Shown in pieces: positions 16,251-25,314 of a stretch of 34,206 nucleotides of DNA. The first letter of the stretch is position 1, and every line of letters begins with the position of its first letter. Location: positions 1 through 34,206 of the forward strand of contig NZ_SDGU01000045.1 in NCBI RefSeq assembly GCF_004118635.1. The letters are read 5' to 3'. The stretch comes from Chlorobaculum sp. 24CR (GTDB taxonomy: Bacteria > Bacteroidota > Chlorobiia > Chlorobiales > Chlorobiaceae). The notes under the pieces were generated by a model. It saw nothing but the letters and a program-made list of their open reading frames with translations, was not told where the DNA came from and did not search any database. Made by a program: the position numbers and the translations under genes.

Positions 16251-17723
16251 GTGAGCGCCAACCGATCCGATACCATGCGAATGTTTTACGGCAACCGTTC
16301 CATACCGTTTTCCCTCGTCAAGTTTGTATGTTCCTGCCTCTTCTGCGCCTTTTCGCTTACCCTTCTGCCCGCCGTCGGCAGCGCGGCAAGTGCTGAAATG
16401 AACAAGATTAATCGCGAGCGCCACCGGGTGGAGAGGACACTCAAAGACCTCAAAAAGCAGCTCTCGGAGTACCAGTCCAGGCTCAACAGCACCAAAAAGA
16501 ACGAGCGCCGTTCGATTGCCGATCTGAACAATCTTCGCAAGCAGATCAAGGTCTATGAGCGCCTTATCACAGAAAACCAGACGCTTCTGGGCAGTCTTGA
16601 CAAGGAGATCGACCAGCTTCAGGATCAGCTTCAGGAGAACCGCCAGACCTATCACCACGTATCCTCCGACTTTCAGCGGGTGGTTGTTGCCGCTTACAAG
16701 CATGGGGGCGACCGGAACGCCGAGTTGATGTTTTCGTCGGGATCGGTCAACGGCGCGATCGTGCGGTCGAGATATATGGGATTTCTTTCACGCTCGGTCA
16801 GCTCGAAGGTCAGCGATTTGCAGTCGAGCGCGCAGGTGATGGAGAGCAGCCGCGAGCAGCTCCAGGAGAGCTACCGGGAGAAGGAAGAGGCCATGAAGAG
16901 CCAGCAGAAGGAGTTGCAGAGCTACTCTTCGAAACAGAAGGAGAAGGAGGAGGTGCTCAACGGCATCCGGAAGGACAAGAAGACTTACGCTGCGCAGATT
17001 TCCGGCGTACGTAAAAAGCAGCGGGCGATGCAGGCCAAAATCGAGTCGCTGATTATGGCCCAGCAGGAGCTGATACGCAAGGAGCAGGAGCGCGCGCGGC
17101 TGGAGGCTTTGCGCCGCCAGCGCCTCGCCGAGGCTCGCCGCCGGAGGGCTGCGGAACGCGAACGGCTGAAGCGGCAGGCTCAACGCGAGACGCCGCCTCC
17201 GGCTCGCTCCGAAGAGGTTCCGGGAAAACCATCCCGCCAGGCTCCCGCGATTGCCGAGAAGTCTCAAGAGGAACCGCCGGCGTTTGTCGATTTCACCGAG
17301 TCGGAGATTGACCGGGTGTCGGTCGATTTCGACAAGGGCGGTTCGCTGCCGTGGCCGGTCAGTAACGGCGTCGTCGTGCGCCGGTTCGGCGCTTCTCGCG
17401 ACAAGGAGCTGAACATCGTCACCATCAGCAACGGCATCGATATTTCGGTGCCGGTCGGCACGGCGGTCAAGTCGGTCTCCGGCGGCAAGGTGGTGCAGGT
17501 CACCTATCTGCCAACCTTTGGTAATGTGGTCATTGTTCGCCATCCGAAATCGTACCTTACCGTCTATGCCAATCTTGGCCGCGTGTCGGTAGCTGAGGGG
17601 GAGATCATCCGATCTCGACAGTTGCTCGGCTCATCGGTGGCTATGCCCGAAGGCGGATCGACGGTGCATTTCGAGGTCTGGAAAGGAAAGATCAAGCAGA
17701 ATCCCCAGAAATGGCTCAGATAA
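16251..17723 (+). CDS. EnvC-like murein hydrolase activator with degenerate LytM (M23) domain
   Basis: The 490-residue protein has a signal peptide, a very long coiled coil (about 50-310, highly charged with many E, K, Q, R), a proline-rich linker and a C-terminal LytM/M23 domain (about 365-490). The zinc site is incomplete: the first histidine of HxxxD is Ser393 (D397 kept), the active-site YxHL motif reads YANL with Asn441, and the last HxH reads TVH (H473 kept). This is the pattern of EnvC/NlpD proteins, which do not cut peptidoglycan themselves but activate amidases at division sites. The GTG start at 16251 gives a slightly long N-terminus; ATG at 16275 places the signal peptide better. 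It is followed 13 bases later by the Yip1-like gene. Confidence 0.88.
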   Translation: MSANRSDTMRMFYGNRSIPFSLVKFVCSCLFCAFSLTLLPAVGSAASAEMNKINRERHRVERTLKDLKKQLSEYQSRLNSTKKNERRSIADLNNLRKQIKVYERLITENQTLLGSLDKEIDQLQDQLQENRQTYHHVSSDFQRVVVAAYKHGGDRNAELMFSSGSVNGAIVRSRYMGFLSRSVSSKVSDLQSSAQVMESSREQLQESYREKEEAMKSQQKELQSYSSKQKEKEEVLNGIRKDKKTYAAQISGVRKKQRAMQAKIESLIMAQQELIRKEQERARLEALRRQRLAEARRRRAAERERLKRQAQRETPPPARSEEVPGKPSRQAPAIAEKSQEEPPAFVDFTESEIDRVSVDFDKGGSLPWPVSNGVVVRRFGASRDKELNIVTISNGIDISVPVGTAVKSVSGGKVVQVTYLPTFGNVVIVRHPKSYLTVYANLGRVSVAEGEIIRSRQLLGSSVAMPEGGSTVHFEVWKGKIKQNPQKWLR

Positions 17724-17736
17724 ACGGGAACGTATC

Positions 17737-18288
17737 ATGGGTTTGAAATGGCTCTTCGCGGCGCTCTTTTCCGTGCTGTTCCGTCCGGAGGATTTCTGGC
17801 GGGATGCCCGCGAGCGATTCCGGGAGGTGAACGCGATGAAGGAGTACGCCGCGCCCGTCATTGCGCTCGTGCAGTTCGCCAAGCTGCCGTTCATCGCCGC
17901 GCCGAGGATGGCTATGCTGCTGGCGCTCATCGGCTTCACGGTCGATGTGGCCGTGCTCTGGCTGCTCACCGGAGCGATGGTTTCGCTCGCCGGGGCGGAA
18001 CGTTCCGAGTCGATTCAGCACGAGGTCATGACGGCGCTCTGTTTTTCGCTGACGCCGATGTGGCTTGTCGAGCCGTTCGGCTTTGCCGGCGCATGGCGCT
18101 GGCTGGTGATGGCGGCGGCGCTCGTTTATACGCTCTTCATCGCGCGCCTCGGATTGCAGGCCATGCTCGGCAGCGGCGAGCCGGGCGTCGAAGCGTTTTC
18201 CCGGAAATCGGCTTTTCTGTTAGCCGCGGCGGCGATGATCTCTTTTTTGCTCCAGGGTGGGCTGATCCGTTTTTTCACCTCTTTCTGA
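17737..18288 (+). CDS. Yip1-like multi-pass membrane protein
   Basis: A 183-residue membrane protein with about five hydrophobic segments (near 48-62, 64-84, 93-113, 118-137, 158-178). The N-terminal part, [15 protein letters not shown], is the amphipathic entry typical of bacterial Yip1-domain proteins (LfsPrrfWrei-like). The function of bacterial members is unknown. It sits between the EnvC-like gene (13 bases upstream) and nadE (10 bases downstream) and is likely in the same transcript. Confidence 0.65.
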   Translation: MGLKWLFAALFSVLFRPEDFWRDARERFREVNAMKEYAAPVIALVQFAKLPFIAAPRMAMLLALIGFTVDVAVLWLLTGAMVSLAGAERSESIQHEVMTALCFSLTPMWLVEPFGFAGAWRWLVMAAALVYTLFIARLGLQAMLGSGEPGVEAFSRKSAFLLAAAAMISFLLQGGLIRFFTSF

Positions 18289-18298
18289 CTCTCGATTC

Positions 18299-19132
18299 AT
18301 GAAACCGCACGATCTCCATCTCGATTACAGGCTGGTCGAAGCCATCCTCATTCCCTTCATTCGCAACGAGATACGGAAGTTTGGCTTCGGCTCGGTGGTG
18401 CTTGGGCTGTCGGGCGGCATCGATTCGGCTGTGGTGTGCGAGCTGGCCGCGCGAGCGCTTGGCGCGGAAAATGTGCTGGCGCTCCTGATGCCCTACAAAA
18501 CGAGCAGTCAGGAGAGCCTCGATCACGCTCACTTGATGGTGGAACGGCTTGGGATCAGTTATGAAGTCACGCCGGTGACGGAGGTGGTGGATGCCTTTTT
18601 CGCGACGCGCCCCGATGCCAGCCGCCTGAGGCGCGGCAACGTGATGGCCCGGTCGCGGATGCTCTGCCTCTACGACGTCTCGGCGCGGGACGGACGGCTG
18701 GTGCTCGGCACGAGCAACAAGACCGAGCTGATGCTGGGCTACGGCACGATGTTCGGCGACATGGCCTCGGCGGTTAACCCGATCGGCGACCTCTACAAAA
18801 CGCAGCTTTTCGGCCTGGCGCGCCACCTCGGTATTCCCGCCGAGCTGATCGACAAGCCGCCATCCGCCGACCTCTGGGAGGGCCAGAGCGACGAAGCCGA
18901 CCTCGGTTTCAGTTACGAAGCCGTTGACCGGCTGCTCTACATGATGCTCGAAGAGCGCATGGAACGCGACGCCATTCTCTCGGAAGGCATCGAACCCGAC
19001 TTCTACCAGCGGGCGCGGAAGATGGTGGTGCGCAACCAGTACAAACGCATGATGCCTGTCATCGCCAAACTCTCAAGCCGCACGCCGGGCATCGATTTCC
19101 GGTATGCTCGCGACTGGCAGGAGGTGAGGTAG
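18299..19132 (+). CDS. nadE: NAD+ synthase, ammonia-dependent
   Basis: The 277-residue enzyme converts nicotinate adenine dinucleotide to NAD+ using ATP and ammonia, the last step of NAD synthesis, in the cytoplasm. The PP-loop SGGIDS (38-43) that binds ATP, the [15 protein letters not shown] segment and the [12 protein letters not shown] loop identify the family. There is no nitrilase-type glutaminase domain, so free ammonia or a partner would supply nitrogen. It is the third gene of an apparent operon after the EnvC-like and Yip1-like genes and converges on nadB. Confidence 0.95.
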   Translation: MKPHDLHLDYRLVEAILIPFIRNEIRKFGFGSVVLGLSGGIDSAVVCELAARALGAENVLALLMPYKTSSQESLDHAHLMVERLGISYEVTPVTEVVDAFFATRPDASRLRRGNVMARSRMLCLYDVSARDGRLVLGTSNKTELMLGYGTMFGDMASAVNPIGDLYKTQLFGLARHLGIPAELIDKPPSADLWEGQSDEADLGFSYEAVDRLLYMMLEERMERDAILSEGIEPDFYQRARKMVVRNQYKRMMPVIAKLSSRTPGIDFRYARDWQEVR

Positions 19133-19158
19133 GTTTGGTGGTGTGCCGGGGGTTCATT

Positions 19159-19202
19159 CTTATAGTACCTATAGGTCTTATAAGTCCTATAGGTACTATA
19201 AG
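19159..19202. terminator. 44-bp near-perfect palindrome between convergent nadE and nadB
   Basis: The 17-base arms CTTATAGTACCTATAGG (19159-19175) and their exact complement (19186-19202) enclose a ten-base centre that is itself palindromic except for its outermost pair. It lies 27 bases after nadE and 38 bases after nadB, so it is placed to stop both. It lacks strong T-runs and is A+T-rich, so termination is inferred; a repeat element or protein site is possible. Confidence 0.55.
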
Positions 19203-19239
19203 ATGAAGATGGGAAGGGCTTGAAGTTCCCGGCTTTTCC

Positions 19240-20835
19240 CTAAAACGACCGCAGCACGGTGTCCACCAGGTAGTGCTTGTCGTCCCTCTGCGGGAAGTCG
19301 GTGGTGTAGTGCAGGCCTCTTGATTCGCGGCGTTTGATGGCGCCCTGGATGATGAGGCTCGCGACCTTGATGATGTTGCGCAGCTCGATGACCGGCGGGG
19401 TGATCCTCGTTTTTTTATAGTAGGCTTCGGTTTCATCCTTGAGGAAATCGATGCGCCGCCGGGCGCGGTCGAGGCGCAGATCGCTCCGGACGATGCCGAC
19501 GTAGTCGTTCATGATCGCCTGCGTTTCGCGCTTGTTGTGCGCCACCAGAATCCACTCCTCCGGGTTGGTTGTGCCCGAGTCGTCCCAGTCGGGGAATTCG
19601 TGCTCGATATGGATTGATTGCAGCTCCGCGCGGATGTCCTCGCTGGAGCGCCAGGCGAAGACGAGCGCTTCGAGCAGGGAGTTGCTGGCCAGCCGGTTCG
19701 CGCCGTGCACACCCGTGCAGCTCGTCTCGCCGCAGGCGTACAGACGTCCGATGGTGCTGCGCCCCCGGCTGTCCGTCCTGATGCCGCCGCAGGCGTAGTG
19801 CGCCGCCGGAACCACCGGAATCATCTCGGCGGTCATGTCGATGCCGAATTCGAGGCAGGTCTCGTGAATGTGCGGGAAGTGCTCCTTCACCCGCTCCGCG
19901 TCGAGGTGCGTCACGTCGAGAAAGACGCACTCGTCGCCGCTCTTCTTCATTTCCGAGTCGATCGCTCGCGCCACAATGTCGCGCGGAGCGAGGTTTTCGC
20001 GGCGGTCGTAGCGCTGCATGAACGCCTCGCCCTCCTTGTTGCGCAGAATGCCGCCGAAGCCGCGCACCGCTTCGGAGATCAGGAACGACTTGGCTTTCGG
20101 GTGGAACAGCGAAGTGGGGTGGAACTGGATGAACTCCATGTTGGCGATCTCCGCTCCGGCGCGATAGGCCATCGCCACGCCGTCGCCGGTGGCGATATCC
20201 GGGTTGGTTGTATGCAGATAGACGTGGCCCAGCCCGCCGGAGGCCACCATTGTCACCTTCGAGAGAATCTTTTTCGGCTTGTGGTTGAGCGTGTCGAGCA
20301 CGTACGCGCCGTAGCAGGTGATGTCGTTGGTCTTGATGCCGAGGTGGTGCTCGGTGATGAGTTCGAGCGCGTAGTGGTGTTCGAGCAGCGTGATGTTGGG
20401 GTGCGCGTTGACGCGGGCCAAGAGCGCCGTTTCCACCTCGCGGCCCGTGAGGTCACGGGCGTGCACGATGCGGTTGCGCGAGTGGCCCCCCTCCTTGCCG
20501 AGGTCGAGGGTGTGATCGGGGTTAGTCGTGAACTCCACGCCAAGCTCGATGAGTCGGCGGATGTGCGCCGGCCCTTCGCGCACCAGTACACCAACCATCG
20601 CCTCGTCGCACAGGCCCGCGCCCGCGTCGAGCGTGTCGGCGATGTGCAGTTCCGGGCTGTCGTTCGGCGCGACGGTCGCCGCGATGCCGCCCTGCGCCCA
20701 GTTAGTATTCGAGGTGGAACTCTCTTTTTTGGTGATGATCGTCACCGTGGCGTGATCGGCCATGTTGATGGCGAAATACAACCCTCCGATGCCGCTGCCG
20801 ATAACCAGCACATCGGTTTTCACTTCCTGTGTCAT
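19240..20835 (-). CDS. nadB: L-aspartate oxidase
   Basis: This 531-residue flavoprotein oxidises L-aspartate to iminoaspartate, the first step of de novo NAD synthesis; NadA then uses the product. The FAD-binding GSGIGG motif is near the N-terminus, followed by [10 protein letters not shown], and the active-site region has [10 protein letters not shown] and the FAD-capping [18 protein letters not shown] motif. The C-terminal helical domain is present. The frame extends upstream to 20967, but the ATG at 20835 has an AGAGAG ribosome binding site and places the dinucleotide fold at the usual distance; the extension has no family features. In anaerobes fumarate can replace oxygen as acceptor. It is convergent with nadE. 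Confidence 0.95.
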   Translation of the reverse strand: MTQEVKTDVLVIGSGIGGLYFAINMADHATVTIITKKESSTSNTNWAQGGIAATVAPNDSPELHIADTLDAGAGLCDEAMVGVLVREGPAHIRRLIELGVEFTTNPDHTLDLGKEGGHSRNRIVHARDLTGREVETALLARVNAHPNITLLEHHYALELITEHHLGIKTNDITCYGAYVLDTLNHKPKKILSKVTMVASGGLGHVYLHTTNPDIATGDGVAMAYRAGAEIANMEFIQFHPTSLFHPKAKSFLISEAVRGFGGILRNKEGEAFMQRYDRRENLAPRDIVARAIDSEMKKSGDECVFLDVTHLDAERVKEHFPHIHETCLEFGIDMTAEMIPVVPAAHYACGGIRTDSRGRSTIGRLYACGETSCTGVHGANRLASNSLLEALVFAWRSSEDIRAELQSIHIEHEFPDWDDSGTTNPEEWILVAHNKRETQAIMNDYVGIVRSDLRLDRARRRIDFLKDETEAYYKKTRITPPVIELRNIIKVASLIIQGAIKRRESRGLHYTTDFPQRDDKHYLVDTVLRSF

Positions 20836-20992
20836 GTCTCTCTGGTGGCGTGATTGATGAGCTGCGGATAGCGCTCCCGCAGACTGCTTGCCGTTTCCCC
20901 TGAACGACGACGGCAAGGCGTAATATACGCAGTCAGGGATCAACTTCTGGCGGCGGTGAAGGCGCAAGCCCTGTCCCTGTTGCGATTTGCCA

Positions 20993-21036
20993 GAAAAAAG
21001 AACCGGGAATCGGTCACGCGACTGATTCCCGGTTTC
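20993..21036 (-). terminator. rho-independent terminator after pdaD
   Basis: AACCGGGAATC (21001-21011) and GATTCCCGGTT (21024-21034) form an 11-bp perfect stem. On the reverse strand it is followed by TTCTTTTTT. It lies 30 bases past the pdaD stop. Confidence 0.9.
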
Positions 21037-21065
21037 AAAACGAATGTCTCGTTGTTCTGTCGCCC

Positions 21066-21611
21066 TTACGGCAGCAGCACCGCGCAGGAGATCACAGTTG
21101 TCCAGAGGCCGGTTTCGCCCTCGGCGGACTCGGTGATGTTGAAGGAGTTGACGATCTTGCCGCTCATCTGGTAGATGCCCTCGCGCTCGTCCCAGTCCTT
21201 GTTCGGGTCGAACTCGATGCCGAGCGTGGTGGCCAGCATCGTGGCTGCGAGGTCTTCGGCGTACTCGCCCGACTGCTCGGCGGTTTCGCCATACGGATGG
21301 TGCTCGGAGAGGTAGCCGTACTGGCTGTCGTCGGCCGGAAGCGCCACGCCGACCGAGGCGGTGATGAGCCGGTTGTTCTCGTTGGTGGAGTTACGAGCCA
21401 TGACCGCGAAGGTGATTTGTCCCGGCGAAAGGTGCTTGATTCCCTCTTCGACGCTGATGCGCTCGCATTTGGGAGGAAAAATACTGGAAACCGTCACCAG
21501 GTTGCACTTTTCGATCTTGGCGTCACGCAGGGCAAGCTCGAACGAGGAGAGGTACTCTTTGTGCCTTCCGACACCCTTGGTGAAAAATACTTTTGTCGGG
21601 ACGAATGACAA
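21066..21611 (-). CDS. pdaD: pyruvoyl-dependent arginine decarboxylase proenzyme
   Basis: The 181-residue proenzyme cleaves itself between Ser42 and Ser43 in [10 protein letters not shown]; Ser43 becomes the pyruvoyl group that replaces PLP. The enzyme makes agmatine and CO2 from arginine, the entry to polyamine synthesis. The motif NLVTVSSI, the [11 protein letters not shown] segment and a C-terminal TTLGIEFDP region match the family first described in methanogens and also present in some bacteria, including Chlorobi and Bacteroidetes. Length is normal. No agmatine-using gene is next to it. It is transcribed alone, between its own terminator and the tyrS end. Confidence 0.93.
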   Translation of the reverse strand: MSFVPTKVFFTKGVGRHKEYLSSFELALRDAKIEKCNLVTVSSIFPPKCERISVEEGIKHLSPGQITFAVMARNSTNENNRLITASVGVALPADDSQYGYLSEHHPYGETAEQSGEYAEDLAATMLATTLGIEFDPNKDWDEREGIYQMSGKIVNSFNITESAEGETGLWTTVISCAVLLP

Positions 21612-21680
21612 GGTGGTAGCTCCGGATAGAGGTTAAAGTAAGTCGTCAGATTGTGCAATTATAGGAAAAAGCGAACGCAT

Positions 21681-22901
21681 TCAAAACGTTTTTTTTCCGC
21701 CCGCCACCTTAAAAAATTTACGCTTTCCGGCGCGGATGATGACCGGCTCATCGCTGAACTCGATGATGGCGTTGATGTCGGTGATTTTTTCCTCGCCAGC
21801 CTGCACCGCGCCCTGCTGAATCATGCGCCGCGCCTCGTTCTTCGACGGGAACGCCTTGAGCGCCATGAGCAGCTCGACGACCGGCATCGAACTCTCCTCG
21901 AACTCCACGGTCACGAGATCGTCCGGAGCCTGTTTGTTGACGATTACCCGGTCGAAGTGCTCCTCGGCTCTGGCGGCATCGTCCGCCGAGTAGTACTGCG
22001 CCACCACCTCGCGGGCGAGTTCGCGCTTCGTCTCGCGCGGATTGGCGGCGATCCGTTCGGCGATGGCCGCGCCGTTGCCGCTGTGGTGCGCCGCGAGCAG
22101 GTTCCAGTACTTTTCGATCAGGGTGTCGGGAATCGAGAGCGTCCGGCCGTACATATCCTCCGGCGTGTCGTTGAAGCAGATGGCGTTGCCGAGCGATTTG
22201 GACATCTTTTCCGTGCCATCGGTGCCGACGAGCAGCGGCATGGTGATGCACACCTGCGGCTCGATGCCGTACTCGCGCTGGAGGTCGCGCCCGACGAGCA
22301 GGTTGAACTTCTGGTCGGTGCCGCCAAGCTCCACGTCGTTTTTCAGATGCACCGAGTCCATGCCCTGCGCGAGCGGGTAGAGAAATTCGTGGATCGAGAT
22401 CGGCGTCTGCGAACGGTAGCGCTTCTCGAAATCATCGCGCTCCAGCATTCGCGCCACCGTGTAGTGGCTTGCGAGCCGGATCACGTCGGCGAACTGCATC
22501 TTGCCGAGCCAGTCGGCGTTGTAGCAGATGGTGGTCTTTTCGGGATCGAGGATTTTCGAGGCCTGCTCAAAGTAGCTCTTGCCGTTCTCGCGAGCCTCCC
22601 CGGCGGTGAGCTGCGGGCGGGTCTTGCTCTTGCCCGACGGATCGCCGATCATGGCCGTGAAGTCGCCGATGATGAGAATCGCCTCGTGGCCCAAGTCCTG
22701 AAATTCACGCAATTTGCGCAGCACCACCGAGTGGCCGAGGTGCAGGTCGGGGCGCGACGGATCGGCGCCGAGCTTGATTTTGAGCGGCGTGCCGGTCACG
22801 ATCGATTTCTGGAGTTTCTTTTCAAGCTCGTCGGTGCTGATGACCTCGACGGTGTTGTTGACGATGATATCGAGCTGTTCCTTGACAGGTGGAAAGTGCA
22901 T
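21681..22901 (-). CDS. tyrS: tyrosyl-tRNA synthetase
   Basis: The 406-residue class I synthetase charges tRNA-Tyr. The HIGH-type motif is HLGH (54-57) in [10 protein letters not shown] and the KMSKS motif is intact (232-236). A C-terminal S4 RNA-binding domain (about 340-400) begins near [23 protein letters not shown]. The HLGH form and the domain length suggest the second bacterial TyrRS type (TyrZ-like). The frame could extend 17 codons to 22952, but the sequence before [10 protein letters not shown] has no family similarity and no ribosome binding site. It follows smpB on the same strand, separated by a repeat, so they may or may not share a transcript. Confidence 0.95.
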   Translation of the reverse strand: MHFPPVKEQLDIIVNNTVEVISTDELEKKLQKSIVTGTPLKIKLGADPSRPDLHLGHSVVLRKLREFQDLGHEAILIIGDFTAMIGDPSGKSKTRPQLTAGEARENGKSYFEQASKILDPEKTTICYNADWLGKMQFADVIRLASHYTVARMLERDDFEKRYRSQTPISIHEFLYPLAQGMDSVHLKNDVELGGTDQKFNLLVGRDLQREYGIEPQVCITMPLLVGTDGTEKMSKSLGNAICFNDTPEDMYGRTLSIPDTLIEKYWNLLAAHHSGNGAAIAERIAANPRETKRELAREVVAQYYSADDAARAEEHFDRVIVNKQAPDDLVTVEFEESSMPVVELLMALKAFPSKNEARRMIQQGAVQAGEEKITDINAIIEFSDEPVIIRAGKRKFFKVAGGKKTF

Positions 22902-22930
22902 GGCAAATGGAAATGTCGTCTGGTTTAATA

Positions 22931-23012
22931 CTCCGGCAACTGACAATCGCAATCGCCGCCGTTGTAAGAGATTGGGCTAAAGCCCCTGTTTATTGTTGAT
23001 ACAGCATAATTG
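22931..23012. repeat. dispersed palindromic repeat, copy 1
   Basis: This copy contains the palindrome GGGCTAAAGCCC (22974-22985). Its surroundings resemble those of copy 2 at 23712-23790: both have TCCGGCAAC, a TGACAA block, a TCGCC block, AAGAGATTGGGCTAAAGCCC and then a T-rich tail. It lies between smpB and tyrS. Confidence 0.7.
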
Positions 23013-23021
23013 TCAGGTCAA

Positions 23022-23498
23022 TTAATACTGTTTTTTGAGCTGCTGCAACTGCCGTTCGGCGTCGCGGTTTTTGATCGTCTCGCGCTTGTCGTAGAGCTTT
23101 TTGCCGCGGGCCAGGCCGAGTTCGATCTTGAGTACGCCGCGCTTGTTGAAGTACGCCTTGAGCGGAATGAGGGTCAGCCCTTTTTCGCTGATTTTGGATT
23201 GCAGGCGCAGAATCTCCGCCTTGTGCAGCAAGAGGCGGCGGCTGCGTTTGGGTTCGAGTTCGTCGAGCGTGTTGTGCACGTAGGGGGTGATCTGCATGTT
23301 TTCGAGCCACACCTGGCCGTGGTGGATCATGGCATAGCTCTCGCTGAGGCTCGCCTTGCCGAGCCGCACCGACTTCACCTCGCTGCCGAGCAGTTCGATG
23401 CCCGCCTCGAAGGTGTCGAAGATTTCGAACTCGAACCGCGCCTTGCGGTTGCTGATCACCGTCACATATTCCGGCTTGCCTTGCTGCTTTTTTGCCAA
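23022..23498 (-). CDS. smpB: SsrA-binding protein SmpB
   Basis: The 158-residue protein binds tmRNA and rescues stalled ribosomes. The beta-barrel core contains the hallmark [19 protein letters not shown] (residues about 33-51), followed by [11 protein letters not shown] and the ALIPLKAYF-like segment. The basic C-terminal tail ([18 protein letters not shown]) is the part that enters the decoding site. It starts MAKKQQGK and has a normal length. The same palindromic repeat occurs on both sides of the gene. Confidence 0.97.
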   Translation of the reverse strand: MAKKQQGKPEYVTVISNRKARFEFEIFDTFEAGIELLGSEVKSVRLGKASLSESYAMIHHGQVWLENMQITPYVHNTLDELEPKRSRRLLLHKAEILRLQSKISEKGLTLIPLKAYFNKRGVLKIELGLARGKKLYDKRETIKNRDAERQLQQLKKQY

Positions 23499-23613
23499 CG
23501 GATTATCTCTCTGGTTTCGTGTTCATAATGGCGTGAGGCTGTCTCAAAAACGGTTATCATGATCATCGGTTGTGTCGGAAGCGGCGACTGGTGCACAGAA
23601 GCCACGCTTACAT

Positions 23614-23812
23614 TCCGAAGGGTTTTAACCCTTCGGACATTCAACACTCTTGCATTTATCATTGCCCCGGTCTTCAGACCGGGGTGACGTGCCCCTCACC
23701 TCTTTTTATTATTCCGGCAACAACCGATGACAACTATCGCCAAAGTCAAGAGATTGGGCTAAAGCCCTTATTAATTTTGTTTTATCCATAACCCCCGGAC
23801 TAAAGTCCAGGG
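23614..23812. repeat. array of four short palindromes (REP-like)
   Basis: Four hairpins occur in a row: 23614-23637 (11-bp stem, TT loop), 23665-23684 (CCCCGGTCT/AGACCGGGG, loop TC), 23756-23767 (GGGCT/AGCCC, loop AA) and 23794-23812 (CCCGGACT/AGTCCAGGG with one bulge, loop AA). Three share a CT-NN-AG centre, as in REP sequences linked to REP-associated transposases in other bacteria. The third palindrome lies in a longer segment (about 23712-23790) that repeats 22931-23012. There is no gene in the array. It separates the smpB start from the end of the oxidase gene. Confidence 0.75.
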
Positions 23813-23835
23813 CAAATGTTCAAGAGTTTGAGCGC

Positions 23836-25314
23836 CTACTCCTGATAATACTCTACCGGAATCACATTCCCGATGTTGAGCACAAGATAAGGGTCGAGCG
23901 CTTTTTTTACACGCACCATTTCCATGATCCCTGTCGCGCCGAACATCTGCACCAGATATTCGCTCTTCAGCTTGCCGATGCCGTGCTCTGCCGAGAGGGT
24001 TCCGCCCATCGCGAGCACGTTGGCGACGAGCTGGCGGTAGAGCGTTTTGGCGCGGAGGAACTCCTCGTGGTTTCGCGGCAAAATGTTCAGGTGCAGGTGC
24101 GCGTTGCCGATGTGGCCGAAGATGATGTACGTGAATCCTTCGCGCTCGCAGGCGTCGCGGTAGAGGCGGAACAGGTCGGCGAAGCGCTCGTCGGGCAGCG
24201 CCATATCGGTGCTCACCTTGCTTTCGCGCTGGCGGCCGAGCCATTCGTTGACCAGCACCGGCAGTTGATGGCGGAAGTCGCGCAGCCTCTGTAGCCCCTC
24301 GCTGTCGAGCGCCGCCCAGCTCTTTTCGACCGGCGAGCCGCACCGCTCCATCAGGTCGAGCCACGCTTCGAGGCAAGCGTCCTCGGCTGCGGCGGTTGTC
24401 TCCTCCTCGAAGTAGATCGCGCCCGCCGTCTCCGTCGGTATCTCGCTGTAGCGCTGCCGGAGGAACTCCAGCGCTCGCCGGTCGAAGAGTTCGAGCGCTC
24501 GCGGCTTCACGCCGCCGCTTCCGGCGCGCGCCTGCTTCACGAAGTCGAGCAGCTCCTCCTCGCTCCGGAACCAGGCGACGCAGGCGATCACCCGCTCCGG
24601 CGCCGGTCGCAGAAGCAGTGTCGCTTCGACGATGACGCCGAGCGTGCCCTCCGAGCCGATGAAGAGGTCGATGAGGTCCATGCCCGGCTCCGACCAGTAG
24701 CCCGCGTTGTGCTTCGAGGTGGTCGGCATCGGGTAGTCGGGAATCCGGAAGGTTACGCGACCGGCGAGCGGCAGGTCGAGCGTGAAGCGTCCGTCGGCGT
24801 CCGCGAAGTGCTGGCCGCGTTTGATCTCCAGCAGATCGCCCTGCGGCAGCGCGATTGTCAGCGCCTGCACGTGGTTGCGCGTCGGGCCGTACTTGAGCGA
24901 GCGCGAGCCGCTGGAGTTGTTGGAGATGGTGCTGCCGATGAAGCAGGTTTTTTCGGTCGGGTCGGGCGGGTAGAACCAGCCAGCCGCTGCGGCTTTCGAC
25001 TGAACATCCTGCAACAGCGCCCCGCCCTGCACACGCAGGAGCGCCCGTCCGTCGCCCGCCGGTTCCGGCTCGCCGATGCGGTCGAGCTTCTGCATGGCGA
25101 TGACGTGGTCGCCGAAGGGAATCCGCGCTCCGGTGGTGCCGGTGCCGTTGCCCGCGATGGTGTAGCGCCGCGCGTCCGCCACTGCGTCACGCAACAGCGC
25201 CGCGACCTCCTCCGGCGTTTCGGGGAAGAAGACGCCCGGCGTCCAGCCGTTTTTCAGGTTGCTCGTATCTTCGAGAAAGCCCGCGATCGTCGCCGATTCG
25301 GTTTTAAAATTCAT
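23836..25314 (-). CDS. FAD-linked oxidase, glycolate oxidase GlcD / D-lactate dehydrogenase family
   Basis: The 492-residue protein has an N-terminal FAD-binding domain (PCMH type, about 28-215) with GNGTGTTG and SNNSSGSRSLKYG, and a C-terminal FAD-linked oxidase domain (about 245-485) with HIGNAHLHLNI and the late EHGIG motif. Such enzymes oxidise 2-hydroxy acids such as D-lactate or glycolate and pass electrons to a carrier. The exact substrate cannot be decided. No GlcE/GlcF or iron-sulfur partner lies next to it. Its ATG overlaps the stop of the penicillin-binding protein gene by one base (TGATG), so it is translated with the cell-shape operon, an odd place for a metabolic gene. Confidence 0.9.
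   Translation of the reverse strand: MNFKTESATIAGFLEDTSNLKNGWTPGVFFPETPEEVAALLRDAVADARRYTIAGNGTGTTGARIPFGDHVIAMQKLDRIGEPEPAGDGRALLRVQGGALLQDVQSKAAAAGWFYPPDPTEKTCFIGSTISNNSSGSRSLKYGPTRNHVQALTIALPQGDLLEIKRGQHFADADGRFTLDLPLAGRVTFRIPDYPMPTTSKHNAGYWSEPGMDLIDLFIGSEGTLGVIVEATLLLRPAPERVIACVAWFRSEEELLDFVKQARAGSGGVKPRALELFDRRALEFLRQRYSEIPTETAGAIYFEEETTAAAEDACLEAWLDLMERCGSPVEKSWAALDSEGLQRLRDFRHQLPVLVNEWLGRQRESKVSTDMALPDERFADLFRLYRDACEREGFTYIIFGHIGNAHLHLNILPRNHEEFLRAKTLYRQLVANVLAMGGTLSAEHGIGKLKSEYLVQMFGATGIMEMVRVKKALDPYLVLNIGNVIPVEYYQE

Noticed and set aside
19618-20853. 411-codon forward frame opposite nadB
   Set aside because: It is the complement of a complete aspartate oxidase gene; no motifs or ribosome binding site.
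23614-23812. possible CRISPR array
   Set aside because: The hairpins differ in sequence, have irregular spacing and no identical repeat units or spacers, and no cas gene is near.
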